Assembly (NCBI RefSeq): GCF_018798885.1
Contig: NZ_CP076361.1
Coordinates: 744,001-808,000, forward strand
Source of the DNA: Gemmobacter fulvus
GTDB lineage: Bacteria > Pseudomonadota > Alphaproteobacteria > Rhodobacterales > Rhodobacteraceae
Length of the DNA: 64,000 bases
Direction of reading: 5' to 3'
Each line of letters starts with the position of its first letter. The stretch's first letter is position 1. The notes under the pieces are model-generated. The model ran no database searches, was not told the origin of the DNA, and was given only the letters and a program-made list of their open reading frames with translations. Positions 26,357 through 35,395 of this stretch are shown here, in pieces. The translations under genes and the position numbers were made by a program.

Positions 26357-27352
26357 ATGACCCTGATGAAAACCCTGCTCGGCGCGGCAGCCACGCTCGC
26401 CCTGTCGACGGCACTGGCCACGGCCGAGCCTGCGGTCATCTATGACATGGGCGGCAAATTCGACAAATCCTTCAACGAGGCGGCTTTCAACGGTGCCGAA
26501 CGCTGGGCCAAGGAAACCGGCGGCACCTACAAGGAACTGGAAATCACCGCCGAAGCACAGCGCGAACAGGCGCTGCGCCGTCTGGCGGAATCGGGCGCCA
26601 ACCCGGTTGTGACCACCGGCTTTGCCATGAGCGACCCGATTGCCGCCGTCGCGCCGGACTTCCCGGATACGAAATTCGTCACCATCGACGGTTATGTCGA
26701 GGCGCCGAACGTGCTGACCATCGGCTTTACCGAACATGAAGGCTCGTATCTGGTGGGCATGATGGCCGGTCTCGCCTCGAAAACCAACACCGTGGGCTTT
26801 ATCGGCGGGATGGACGTGCCGCTGATCCGCAAGTTCGGCTGCGGGTATGCGCAGGGCGTCAAGGCCGTGAAACCGGATGCCACCGTGATCCTGAACATGA
26901 CGGGCACCACCCCCGCCGCCTGGAATGACCCGACCAAGGGGGCCGAGATCGCCAAGGCGCAGAAATCGCAGGGCGCGGATGTGATCTTTGCCGCAGCGGG
27001 CGGCACCGGCATGGGTGTGCTGCAAGCGGCAGCGGATGAAGGCATCCTGTCGATCGGCGTCGACAGCAACCAGAACCACCTGCATCCGGGCAAGGTGCTG
27101 ACCTCGATGCTGAAACGCGTCGATGTGGCCGTCTACAATGCCTTCACCGCCGGCGCCGGGCTTGAGCCGGGCATTCAGACGCTCGATCTGACCGCCGAAG
27201 GCGTGGGCTATGCGCTGGACGACAACAACGCAGCGCTGGTGACGGCAGACATGAAGGCGGCAGTGGATGCGGCGGCCGAACAGATCAAGGCCGGCACCCT
27301 GAAAGTGCATGATTACATGGCAGATGATACCTGCCCGGCGGCGACGTTCTGA
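26357..27352 (+). CDS. BMP family nucleoside-binding periplasmic protein
   Basis: This 331-aa protein has a signal peptide (about 1-23, ALATA|EP) and the PnrA/BMP fold: IYDMGGKFDKSFNEAAFNGAE, TTGFAMSDPI, FIGGMDVPLIRKF, GYAQGVKAVKP, and FAAAGGTGMGVLQAA. These proteins capture purine nucleosides and deliver them to an ABC importer. It is the first gene of the operon with ATPase, two permeases and purine nucleoside phosphorylase, which strongly supports a nucleoside substrate. Confidence 0.9.
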   Translation: MTLMKTLLGAAATLALSTALATAEPAVIYDMGGKFDKSFNEAAFNGAERWAKETGGTYKELEITAEAQREQALRRLAESGANPVVTTGFAMSDPIAAVAPDFPDTKFVTIDGYVEAPNVLTIGFTEHEGSYLVGMMAGLASKTNTVGFIGGMDVPLIRKFGCGYAQGVKAVKPDATVILNMTGTTPAAWNDPTKGAEIAKAQKSQGADVIFAAAGGTGMGVLQAAADEGILSIGVDSNQNHLHPGKVLTSMLKRVDVAVYNAFTAGAGLEPGIQTLDLTAEGVGYALDDNNAALVTADMKAAVDAAAEQIKAGTLKVHDYMADDTCPAATF

Positions 27353-27357
27353 TCCCG

Positions 27358-28926
27358 ATGACCGGGGCAAGTGATCCGGGGCGGCAGGTTTCTGCCGCCC
27401 CCTTCGCCATCGAACTCAAAGGCATTTCCAAGGCCTTTGGTCCGGTTCAGGCCAACAAGGACATCTCGATCCAGGTTGCCAAAGGCTCGATCCACGGGAT
27501 CATCGGCGAAAACGGCGCCGGCAAATCGACGCTGATGTCGATCCTCTATGGCTTTTACAAAGCCGATAGCGGCGAAATCCTGATCAATGGCAAAGTGACC
27601 GCCATCCCCGACAGCCAGAGCGCGATCCGCGCGGGCATCGGCATGGTGTTCCAGCATTTCAAGCTGGTGCAGAATTTCACAGTGCTGGAGAATATCATTC
27701 TCGGTGCCGAAGAGGGGCGGCTTCTGGCCCCGTCGCTGTCCAAGGCGCGCAAGGTGCTGAACGGGCTGGCGAAAGAATACGAGCTGGATGTGGACCCGGA
27801 TGCGCTGATCGAGGATCTGAGCGTGGGCCATCAACAGCGGGTCGAAATCCTCAAGGCGCTGTATCGGCAGGCCGATATCCTGATCCTGGATGAACCCACC
27901 GGCGTGCTGACGCCCGCCGAGGCCGATCACCTGTTCCGCATCCTGCGCGGGCTGAAGGATCAGGGCAAGACCGTGATCCTGATCACCCACAAGCTGCGCG
28001 AGATCATGGAAATCACCGATACGGTCAGCGTGATGCGCCGGGGCCAGATGACCGCGACGGTCAAGACCGCCGAAACCAGCCCCGAGCAACTGGCCGAGCT
28101 GATGGTGGGCCGCAAGGTGCTGTTGCAGGTCGAAAAGACCCCCGCCACGCCAGGTCGCACCATTCTGGAAGTGGAAAACCTGCGCGTTCGCGATGAACAC
28201 GGGGTGGAGCGGTTGAAGGGCATCAGCCTGACCATCCGCGCCGGTGAGATTCTGGGCATCGCGGGCGTGGCCGGCAATGGCCAGTCGGAACTGCTGGAGG
28301 TGCTGGGCGGCATTGCGCGCGGCACCGGGGCCGTGCGCATGAATGGCGTGGCGCTGGATCTGACCGGCAAGTCCTCGGATGGTCAGAGCCGCCGCACCCA
28401 GGGCATTGCCCATGTGCCGGAAGACCGGCAGGTGCTGGGGCTGATCATGGATTTCACCGCCTGGGAAAACGTCGCCTTCGGCTATCACCATGCGCCGGAA
28501 TTTCAGAAATCCGCCCTGCTGATGGACAATGCCGCGATCAAGGCGGATACCGAGGCGAAGATGGCCCGCTTCGACGTGCGCCCGCCGATCCCGACGCTGG
28601 CCGCCAAGAATTTTTCGGGTGGCAATCAGCAGAAGATCGTGGTCGCGCGCGAGATCGAGCGCAATCCCGACCTGCTGCTGATCGGCCAGCCGACGCGCGG
28701 GGTGGATATCGGGGCGATTGAATTCATTCACAAACAGATCGTTGCCCTGCGCGATGCGGGCAAGGCCGTGCTGCTGGTGTCGGTCGAGCTGGACGAGATC
28801 ATGTCGCTGTCCGACCGCATCGCCGTGATGTTCGATGGCCGGATCATGGGCGAACGCGATCCCGCCACCACCAATGAACGCGAGCTGGGCCTGCTGATGG
28901 CCGGTGTCAGCGGGGAGAACGCGTGA
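27358..28926 (+). CDS. Nucleoside ABC importer, double ATP-binding subunit
   Basis: The 522-aa protein has two ABC domains. The first has Walker A GENGAGKST (near residue 52), the signature LSVGHQQRVEIL and Walker B DILILDEP. The second has the degenerate P-loop GVAGNGQSE, lacking the Lys, and signature FSGGNQQKIVVARE, as usual for the YufO/MglA-like class. It starts five bases after the binding-protein stop and ends in TGATG with the first permease. Confidence 0.92.
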   Translation: MTGASDPGRQVSAAPFAIELKGISKAFGPVQANKDISIQVAKGSIHGIIGENGAGKSTLMSILYGFYKADSGEILINGKVTAIPDSQSAIRAGIGMVFQHFKLVQNFTVLENIILGAEEGRLLAPSLSKARKVLNGLAKEYELDVDPDALIEDLSVGHQQRVEILKALYRQADILILDEPTGVLTPAEADHLFRILRGLKDQGKTVILITHKLREIMEITDTVSVMRRGQMTATVKTAETSPEQLAELMVGRKVLLQVEKTPATPGRTILEVENLRVRDEHGVERLKGISLTIRAGEILGIAGVAGNGQSELLEVLGGIARGTGAVRMNGVALDLTGKSSDGQSRRTQGIAHVPEDRQVLGLIMDFTAWENVAFGYHHAPEFQKSALLMDNAAIKADTEAKMARFDVRPPIPTLAAKNFSGGNQQKIVVAREIERNPDLLLIGQPTRGVDIGAIEFIHKQIVALRDAGKAVLLVSVELDEIMSLSDRIAVMFDGRIMGERDPATTNERELGLLMAGVSGENA

Positions 28927-30020
28927 TGGGCAAGATGCCGACCTGGGCCGATGCGATCCTCGTGCCGCTGATCAGCCTGCTGATCGCCTTTGTCATTTCC
29001 GGTCTGGTGATCCTGGCCATTGGCGAAGACCCGATTGCGGCGCTGAACATCATGGTCACTGGCGCGCTGGGGTCGACCTATGGCTGGGGCTACACGCTCT
29101 ATTATGCCACCAATTTCATGTTCACCGGGCTGGGCGTGGCCATCGCCTTTCATGCCGGCCTGTTCAACATCGGCGGCGAGGGACAGGCCACGTTGGGCGG
29201 TCTGGGCGTGGCGTTGGCCTGCCTCCTGGTGCCCTGGCCGCATTGGAGCCTGGCGGTGCTCGCGTCGGTCGTGATGTCGGCGGCTTTTGGCGCGGCCTGG
29301 GCGGCAGCGCCCGCCTGGCTTCAGGCCAAACGCGGCAGCCATATCGTGATCACCACGATCATGTTCAACTTCATCGCGGCGGCGGCGCTGAACTATCTTC
29401 TGGTCAATGTGCTGCGCCCGCGCGGCCAGATGGATCCGGCCTCGGCCCGGTTTCCGGTGGAAACCAACCTGCCCGACCTGCATGCCATGCTGGGCTGGAT
29501 CGGTATTCCCTTTGCCAAGGGCACGCCCGCCAATGTCAGCCTGTTCATCGCGCTGGCGGCCTGTGTGCTGGTCTGGGGCCTGATCTGGCACACCCGGCTG
29601 GGCTATCAGATCCGCGCCTTTGGCAAATCGGAAAAGGCCGCCGTCTATGCCGGCATCTCGCCCGTGCGCATCACCATGTATGCCATGCTGATCTCGGGCG
29701 CACTGTCGGGCATGATGGCGATCAATTCGGTGCAGGGCGAGGCGAACCGGCTGCTGTTGAACAGCGTCGAGGGCGCAGGCTTCATCGGCATCGCCGTGGC
29801 GCTGATGGGGCGCAGCCATCCGGTTGGCGTGTTTTTCGCCGCGATCCTGTTCGGCTTTCTGTATCAGGGCGGGGCGGAACTGGCACTGTGGACCAAGATC
29901 CCGCGCGAATTGATCGTGGTCATTCAGGCGCTGGTGATCCTGTTCACCGGGGCGCTGGACGATATGGTGCGCCGCCCGGTGCAGCGTGTGTTCAACCTGC
30001 TGGGCAAGGGGGCGAAGTGA
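28926..30020 (+). CDS. Nucleoside ABC importer permease (NupP/YufP type)
   Basis: This 364-aa membrane protein belongs to the BPD_transp_2 family, with about eight to ten hydrophobic segments and the conserved FHAGLFNIGGEGQ block and GYQIRAFGKSEKAAVYAGIS (cytoplasmic coupling loop). ATG 28926 is preferred to GTG 28923 because GGAG is eight bases upstream, and it overlaps the ATPase stop. The C-terminus overlaps the second permease start by one base. Confidence 0.9.
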   Translation: MGKMPTWADAILVPLISLLIAFVISGLVILAIGEDPIAALNIMVTGALGSTYGWGYTLYYATNFMFTGLGVAIAFHAGLFNIGGEGQATLGGLGVALACLLVPWPHWSLAVLASVVMSAAFGAAWAAAPAWLQAKRGSHIVITTIMFNFIAAAALNYLLVNVLRPRGQMDPASARFPVETNLPDLHAMLGWIGIPFAKGTPANVSLFIALAACVLVWGLIWHTRLGYQIRAFGKSEKAAVYAGISPVRITMYAMLISGALSGMMAINSVQGEANRLLLNSVEGAGFIGIAVALMGRSHPVGVFFAAILFGFLYQGGAELALWTKIPRELIVVIQALVILFTGALDDMVRRPVQRVFNLLGKGAK

Positions 30021-30985
30021 TGGATTTCGCAACGATCATCCAGCTGCTCGATTCCACCGTGCGACTGGCCACGCCACTGCTGTTTGCCTGCCTTGCGGGG
30101 CTGTATTCCGAACGCTCGGGCGTGTTCGACATCGGGCTGGAAGGCAAGATGCTGATAGCCGCCTTCGCCTCGGCCTCGATTGCGGCGGTCAGCGGTTCGG
30201 TCTGGGTCGGGCTGCTGGCGGGCATTGCCGCCTCGGTGGCCTTCGCGGGCATTCACGGGCTGGCCTCGATCACCTTTCGCGGCAATCAGCTGATTTCCGG
30301 GGTGGCGATCAACTTTCTCGCCTCGGGGCTGACGGTGCTGCTGGGCCAGAAATGGTTCAATCTGGGCGGGCGCACCCCGTCGCTGGAAGGGGCGGCGCGG
30401 TTCGAGCCGATCACCCTGCCCTTTGCCACCGCGCTGGCCGATGTGCCGGTGCTGGGCCCCATCTATGCCGAGCTGATTTCCGGCCATTCGATCCTTGTCT
30501 ATGTGGCGGCGGCCTGTGTGCCGACCTCGGCCTGGCTTCTGTATCGCACCCGCTTTGGCCTGCGGCTGCGCGCGGTGGGTGAAAACCCGGCGGCGGTCGA
30601 TACGGCGGGCGTGTCGGTTGTCGGCATCCGCTTTGCCGCCGTGGCGATCACCGGCGTCTTGTGCGGGCTGGCCGGGGCCTATCTGGCCACCGCCCTGTCA
30701 GCCGGGTTCGGGCGCGAGATGACGGCAGGCAAGGGCTTCATCGCGCTGGCCGCGCTGATCTTTGCCAAATGGCGGCCCTGGTATGCGCTGGGGGCCTGTC
30801 TGCTGTTCGGCCTGCTGGAGGCCATCGCCATCCGCTATCAGAACATCGACCTCGGGGTTCTGGTGATCCCGGTGCAGTTCACCCAGGCCCTGCCCTATAT
30901 CCTGACCGTCGTTATCCTTGCGGGTTTTGTCGGCAAGGCGATCCCGCCGCGGGCGGGCGGTCAACCCTATGTGAAGGAACGCTGA
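30020..30985 (+). CDS. Nucleoside ABC importer permease (NupQ/YufQ type)
   Basis: This 321-aa second permease contains YSERSGVFDIGLEGKML, FRGNQLISGVAINFLASGL, the coupling loop RTRFGLRLRAVGENPAAVDTAG and a conserved PPRAGG end. It pairs with the preceding permease to form the channel. It overlaps the preceding stop (TGATG) and is followed after one base by the phosphorylase gene. Confidence 0.9.
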   Translation: MDFATIIQLLDSTVRLATPLLFACLAGLYSERSGVFDIGLEGKMLIAAFASASIAAVSGSVWVGLLAGIAASVAFAGIHGLASITFRGNQLISGVAINFLASGLTVLLGQKWFNLGGRTPSLEGAARFEPITLPFATALADVPVLGPIYAELISGHSILVYVAAACVPTSAWLLYRTRFGLRLRAVGENPAAVDTAGVSVVGIRFAAVAITGVLCGLAGAYLATALSAGFGREMTAGKGFIALAALIFAKWRPWYALGACLLFGLLEAIAIRYQNIDLGVLVIPVQFTQALPYILTVVILAGFVGKAIPPRAGGQPYVKER

Positions 30986-30986
30986 T

Positions 30987-31784
30987 ATGGCCCCGGATGT
31001 TTTGTCGCTGGTGCAGGCGCGGGCAGGAGCGGCCCCGGTGCGGCTGGGCCTGATCCTCGGTTCGGGGCTTGGCCATCTGGCGCAGGCGGTGGATGGCGTG
31101 GCGATCCCCTATGAGGATCTGCCGGGCTTTCCCCATGCCAGCGTGTCGGGTCACAATCCCAATCTGGTGATCGGCACGCTGGAAGGCGTGCGGGTCGCGG
31201 TGTTCGGCGCGCGCGAACATTATTATGAAAAGGGCAATCCGGCAGCGATGCGCCCGGCTCTGACCCTGCTCAAGGCGCTCGGGGCCGAGGCGCTGATTGC
31301 CACCAATGCCGCAGGCAGCCTGCGCGCGGATATTCCGCCCGGCAATCTGATGCTGCTGAACGACCACATCAACTTCTCGGGCCTGAACCCGCTGATCGGC
31401 GAGCCGACGGATGCGCGCTTCGTGCCGATGACCGATGCGCATGACCCCGATCTGCGCAACGGCCTGAAGGCGGCGGCGGCGGCAGAGGGCGTGGCCCTGC
31501 CGGAAGGCGTCTATACGTGGTATTCCGGCCCGTCGTTTGAAACCCCGGCAGAAATCCGTGCCATCAGGATCCTGGGCGGCGATGCGGTTGGCATGTCCAC
31601 CGTGCCCGAGGTGATCCTGGCGCGGTTTCTGGGGCTGAAAGTGGCGGCAATCTCGACCATCACCAATATGGCGGCGGGCATGTCGGACGAGCAGATCAGC
31701 CACGAACATACCAAAGCCATGGCCCCGCTGGGCGCGGCCAAGCTGGAACGGGTGCTGCGCGCCTTCCTGCGGGGGCTGAAATAG
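30987..31784 (+). CDS. Purine nucleoside phosphorylase
   Basis: The enzyme cleaves inosine/guanosine-type nucleosides with phosphate to base and ribose-1-phosphate. The 265 aa have the phosphate loop LILGSGLGHLA, HASVSGH, the AREHYYE region, ATNAAGSL, and the class signature YSGPSFETPAEIRA, then GMSTVPEVI and TNMAAG. These place it in the trimeric PNP class. Its presence as the last gene of the transporter operon indicates that imported nucleosides are immediately phosphorolysed for salvage or carbon. Confidence 0.93.
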   Translation: MAPDVLSLVQARAGAAPVRLGLILGSGLGHLAQAVDGVAIPYEDLPGFPHASVSGHNPNLVIGTLEGVRVAVFGAREHYYEKGNPAAMRPALTLLKALGAEALIATNAAGSLRADIPPGNLMLLNDHINFSGLNPLIGEPTDARFVPMTDAHDPDLRNGLKAAAAAEGVALPEGVYTWYSGPSFETPAEIRAIRILGGDAVGMSTVPEVILARFLGLKVAAISTITNMAAGMSDEQISHEHTKAMAPLGAAKLERVLRAFLRGLK

Positions 31785-31814
31785 CCCCCGACGGCCCAAG
31801 CCGGGGACAAGCGT

Positions 31815-31843
31815 TTGACAAGCCAAGCGGAACCGCGCAAGTC
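31815..31843 (+). promoter_or_regulatory. Possible promoter of the TSUP gene
   Basis: A consensus TTGACA (31815-31820) is followed at 17 bases by the poor -10 CAAGTC. It lies about 55 bases ahead of the TSUP start in a 91-base gap. Confidence 0.3.
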
Positions 31844-31875
31844 TTGAAGCCCGAACCGCTTTTCAGACGGCCCCC

Positions 31876-32796
31876 ATGCAGTTGTTCCTTCCCATTGCCG
31901 AAGTCTCGGTCAACGCCTTCCTGCTGATCGGGATTGGCGGGGTTGTGGGATTCCTGTCGGGCCTATTCGGCGTCGGCGGCGGGTTTCTGATCACGCCTTT
32001 GCTGTTCTTCATCGGTATTCCGCCTGCGGTCGCCGTGGCGACAGGGGCCAATCAGGTTGTGGCCTCCTCCGTCTCGGGTGTTCTGGCACAGCTGAAACGC
32101 AAGGCGGTGGATTTCCGCATGGGGCTGGTGCTGCTGGCGGGCGGTATGGCCGGATCGGGTGTGGGCATCTGGGTCTTTGCGCTGCTGAGCGCGGCGGGGC
32201 AGATCGACCTCTTCGTGCAACTGTCCTATGTGCTGTTTCTGGGCCTTGTCGGCGCGCTGATGTTGCAGGAAAGCCTACGCGCCATGCTGCGCGCGCGCAA
32301 GCCGGGGGCGGCCGTGCGCCGGTCGCATGTCCATACATGGGTGCATAAACTGCCGCTGAAGATGAAGTTCCGCGCCTCGGGCCTCTATATCAGCGTCTTG
32401 CCGCCCCTGCTGGTCGGGGCCTTTGTCGGCTTTCTGGCAGCGGTGATGGGGGTCGGCGGCGGCTTCATCATGGTGCCCGCGATGATCTATCTGCTGGGCA
32501 TGCCGACCAAGGTGGTGATCGGCACCTCTCTGTTCCAGATCATCTTTGTCACCGCCTTCACCACGGTGATGCACGCCGTCTCCAGCCAGACCGTCGATAT
32601 GATGCTGGCGCTGCTGCTGATCCTCGGCGGAGTGATCGGCGCGCAGATCGGCGCGCGTGTGGGGGTGCGGCTGCGGGCCGACCAGCTGCGCATCCTGCTA
32701 GCGCTGATGGTGCTGGCGGTGTGCCTGCGCGTGGCGCTGGACCTGCTGCTGACCCCGCAGGAGTTTTATTCGATCACGGCGGGGCGCCTGCCATGA
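31876..32796 (+). CDS. TSUP family exporter (TauE/SafE)
   Basis: This 306-aa membrane protein has two homologous halves, each with the family motif G(V/L)G-GGF: GLFGVGGGFLITP near residue 33 and MGVGGGFIMVPAMIY near 195. About eight hydrophobic segments are visible. TSUP members move small anions such as sulfite, sulfonates or sulfoacetate; the substrate is unknown here. The ATGA overlap with the next gene (TIGR02186) implies a functional pair. Confidence 0.88.
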   Translation: MQLFLPIAEVSVNAFLLIGIGGVVGFLSGLFGVGGGFLITPLLFFIGIPPAVAVATGANQVVASSVSGVLAQLKRKAVDFRMGLVLLAGGMAGSGVGIWVFALLSAAGQIDLFVQLSYVLFLGLVGALMLQESLRAMLRARKPGAAVRRSHVHTWVHKLPLKMKFRASGLYISVLPPLLVGAFVGFLAAVMGVGGGFIMVPAMIYLLGMPTKVVIGTSLFQIIFVTAFTTVMHAVSSQTVDMMLALLLILGGVIGAQIGARVGVRLRADQLRILLALMVLAVCLRVALDLLLTPQEFYSITAGRLP

Positions 32797-33569
32797 GGGG
32801 TGTCGCCGCCATCGCGCTGGTAATCAGCGGCCTGCTGACAGCGCCGCCCGCCTTTGCGGCGGCGGAAAAGATCGTGGCCGGGTTGAGCCAGTCTTCGGTA
32901 TCGATCACCGCCGATTTCGACGGGTCTGAGATACTGATCTACGGCGCGGTCAAGCGTGATGCGCCGATCCCCTCGGGGCCGCCGCTGCGGGTGATCATCA
33001 CCGTGCAGGGGCCGGATACCGCGCTGACCGTCTGGCGCAAGGACCGGCGTTTTGGCATCTGGCTGAACAATGCCGCCGTGCTGATTGATCGCGCGCCCAG
33101 CTTCTATGCCGTGGCCAGTTCTGGCGTGATGGCCGAAAGCCTGACTGAGACCGAAGATCTGCGCCACCGCATCACCCTGCCCCGCGCCATCCGCGCCGTG
33201 GGCATCGCCGCCGAGGCGGATGGTGCGCCGCTGTTTGTGGAGGCGCTGCGCCGGGTGCGCGAAACCGAGGGGCGTTATTCGCTGCGTGAAGGCTCCGTCT
33301 CGCTGACGCAGGAAACGCTTTTCCGCGCCGATGTGGCGCTGCCCGCCGCGCTGACCGAAGGCGATTACAAGGTGCGCATTTTCCTGACCCGCGAAGGTCA
33401 GGTGATCGACGCGCTGGAACGCCGCATCTGGGTGCGCAAGGCCGGGCTGGAGCGGTTCTTCTATCAATCCGCCCATGAACAGCCGCTGCTTTATGGCCTC
33501 GCCTCTCTGGTGCTGGCGGCACTGGCCGGCTGGGGGGCCTCGGTGATCTTCGCCCGCGTCAGGTGGTGA
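32793..33569 (+). CDS. TIGR02186 family membrane-anchored protein
   Basis: The 258-aa protein has a signal peptide (about 1-22, APPAFA), an extracytoplasmic domain with SSVSITADFDGSEILIYGA and RKDRRFGIWLNNA, and a single C-terminal membrane helix (about 230-250). This matches the TIGR02186 family, conserved in alphaproteobacteria and of unknown function. It overlaps the TSUP gene by four bases and probably assists that transporter from the periplasm. Its 3' end overlaps the convergent MATE gene by 11 bases. Confidence 0.82.
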   Translation: MRGVAAIALVISGLLTAPPAFAAAEKIVAGLSQSSVSITADFDGSEILIYGAVKRDAPIPSGPPLRVIITVQGPDTALTVWRKDRRFGIWLNNAAVLIDRAPSFYAVASSGVMAESLTETEDLRHRITLPRAIRAVGIAAEADGAPLFVEALRRVRETEGRYSLREGSVSLTQETLFRADVALPAALTEGDYKVRIFLTREGQVIDALERRIWVRKAGLERFFYQSAHEQPLLYGLASLVLAALAGWGASVIFARVRW

Positions 33570-34878
33570 TGCGGGCGGCGATGGCAGGCCAGCGCCACGC
33601 AAGTGTCAGCCCCCGCGCCGCGTTCAGCACCATCAGCGCCGCCCACAGGCCATGGTTGCCAAAGGCGGGCAGCAGAATGGCCAGCGATAGCACATAGATC
33701 GCCACGGCCAGGATCATCGCCTGCCGCATGTCGCGCGTCGCCGTCGCCCCGATATAGATGCCGTCATACATCCAGCTTGCCACACCGATCAGCGGGGCCG
33801 CGACCAGCCACCAAAGATAGCTGTGCGCCATGGCCCGCACTTCGGGGGCCGTGGTCATCAGATCAATGATGGCAGGCCCCGCCAGCGCAAAGATCAGCGA
33901 CAGGCCGACAGCCCCGCCCACCCCCCATTTCGCTGCAATCACCGCCGAGCGATGCAGCGCCGGGCGCGACCGCGCCCCGACCGCCTGCCCCACCAGCGCC
34001 TCGGCGGCAAAGGCAAACCCGTCCAGCGCATAGGCGGTGATTTCCAGAAACTGCAACAGCACCTGATTGGCGGCCAGCGTCACATCGCCCAGCCCCGCGC
34101 CAAAGAACAGGAAGGCGGTGAAGCTGCCTTGCAGCAGCACCGAGCGCAGCATGATGTCGGAATTGACCGAGGCCATGCGGCGCAGCGCCACGCTGTCCCA
34201 GATCCGCGCGCGGGCGGCGGCCAGCGCCGCGCCAAAGGCATCGCGGCAGAGCCAGAGCCCCAGCGCCAGCCCGGTCCATTCCGCGATCAGCGTGGCCACG
34301 GCCACGCCGGGCACGCCCCAGCCAAGGCCGATCACGAACCACAGATCCAGCCCGATGTTCAGCCCGTTCATCCACAGTTGCAACACCAGCACGCCGCGCG
34401 TGCGCTCCAGCGCGATCAGCCAGCCGGTCACGGCGTAAAGCGCGATGGTGGCCGGTGCCCCCCAGATCCGCAGCGCCAGATAGCTGCGGGCCAGTGTCTC
34501 GACCTCGGCGCTGGCCGGGGCCACGCGGAACGCCGCCCAGAACAGCGCGCCCTGCATCAGGATCAGCGCAAAGCCCGCGCCAAAGGCGATCAGCAGCGCG
34601 CGCAGCAGCACCGCCGTCCGCTCTGCCGTGTCGCCCGCGCCATGGGCCTGCGCGGCAAGCCCGCTGGTGCCCATGCGCAGAAAGCTGAAAATCCAGTAAA
34701 AGCTGACCAACACCACCGCGCCCAGCCCCACCGCGCCAATGGGGGCCGCCTGCCCCAACTGCCCGACCACGCCGGTATCCACCGCGCCCAAGAGCGGCAC
34801 CGTGGCATTGGACAGCACGATCGGCAGCGCGATCTTCAGCACCCGCCGATGCGTCACGGGAACGGCCGCAGCCTGCAT
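33559..34878 (-). CDS. MATE family efflux transporter
   Basis: This 439-aa protein has about 12 membrane helices arranged as two MatE halves (ALPIVLSNATVPLLGAVDTGVVGQLG; MASVNSDIMLRSVLLQGSF). DinF/NorM-type members exchange Na+ or H+ for cationic drugs or metabolites. Start ATG 34878 follows the upstream thioesterase stop by one base; a GTG at 34890 would overlap it. Substrate unknown. Confidence 0.88.
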   Translation of the reverse strand: MQAAAVPVTHRRVLKIALPIVLSNATVPLLGAVDTGVVGQLGQAAPIGAVGLGAVVLVSFYWIFSFLRMGTSGLAAQAHGAGDTAERTAVLLRALLIAFGAGFALILMQGALFWAAFRVAPASAEVETLARSYLALRIWGAPATIALYAVTGWLIALERTRGVLVLQLWMNGLNIGLDLWFVIGLGWGVPGVAVATLIAEWTGLALGLWLCRDAFGAALAAARARIWDSVALRRMASVNSDIMLRSVLLQGSFTAFLFFGAGLGDVTLAANQVLLQFLEITAYALDGFAFAAEALVGQAVGARSRPALHRSAVIAAKWGVGGAVGLSLIFALAGPAIIDLMTTAPEVRAMAHSYLWWLVAAPLIGVASWMYDGIYIGATATRDMRQAMILAVAIYVLSLAILLPAFGNHGLWAALMVLNAARGLTLAWRWPAIAARITT

Positions 34879-34879
34879 G

Positions 34880-35392
34880 TCAGCCCGCACGCTCGGGCAT
34901 CAGGAAATGCCCGGTGGCCTGCGCAAACAGCCGCGACCGGTTGTCCTGCCATGCCTCGACATGCACCGAGGCATAGCGCCGCCCCGAACGGTTGACCCGC
35001 GCCCGCGCATAGGCATCGCGCGGCAGGCCGGAGCGCAGATAATCCACCGTGAAATCAATCGTCTTGGGCAGGCGCGGCAAATGCGCGGCATCCACCGCCG
35101 CCGGATCGAGCCTGCCGCTTTCCATATCTTCCCATAGCAGCGACCAGCTAAGCTCGATGATCGCCGTCACCTCCAGAAAGGCCGCCGTCGCCCCGCCATG
35201 CAGCGCGGGCAGGAAGGGATTGCCGATCAGCCGCTCCTGATAGGGCATGAGCGCCGTCAGCTCATCCCCCCGGCGGTCGAATTCAATGCCCAGAAAGCTG
35301 ATATAGGGCACCCCTTCCACCAACCGGCGCAGGGCACTGTCGCGGCGCTGTTTCACCACCTGAACGGGTTCGGGTTTGGGACGGGTCGCCAT
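34880..35392 (-). CDS. PaaI-type hotdog thioesterase (first of two)
   Basis: This 170-aa protein carries the hotdog helix LPALHGGATAAFLEVTA with the HGG motif, and KTIDFTVDYLRSGLPRD. Such enzymes hydrolyse acyl- or aryl-CoA thioesters. A 33-residue N-terminal extension precedes the domain. It lies three bases after a second, shorter hotdog gene and just before the MATE gene, in one apparent operon. Confidence 0.85.
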   Translation of the reverse strand: MATRPKPEPVQVVKQRRDSALRRLVEGVPYISFLGIEFDRRGDELTALMPYQERLIGNPFLPALHGGATAAFLEVTAIIELSWSLLWEDMESGRLDPAAVDAAHLPRLPKTIDFTVDYLRSGLPRDAYARARVNRSGRRYASVHVEAWQDNRSRLFAQATGHFLMPERAG

Positions 35393-35395
35393 GGC

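Noticed and set aside
28200-28320. Inactivating mutation in the second ATPase domain
   Set aside because: The missing Walker A Lys (GVAGNGQSE) is normal for the second half of nucleoside/sugar double ATPases.
28904-30019. In-frame upstream extension of the second nucleoside permease across the first permease gene
   Set aside because: The extension is Arg/Gly-rich and non-hydrophobic; the first permease occupies this DNA in another frame with a proper membrane profile.
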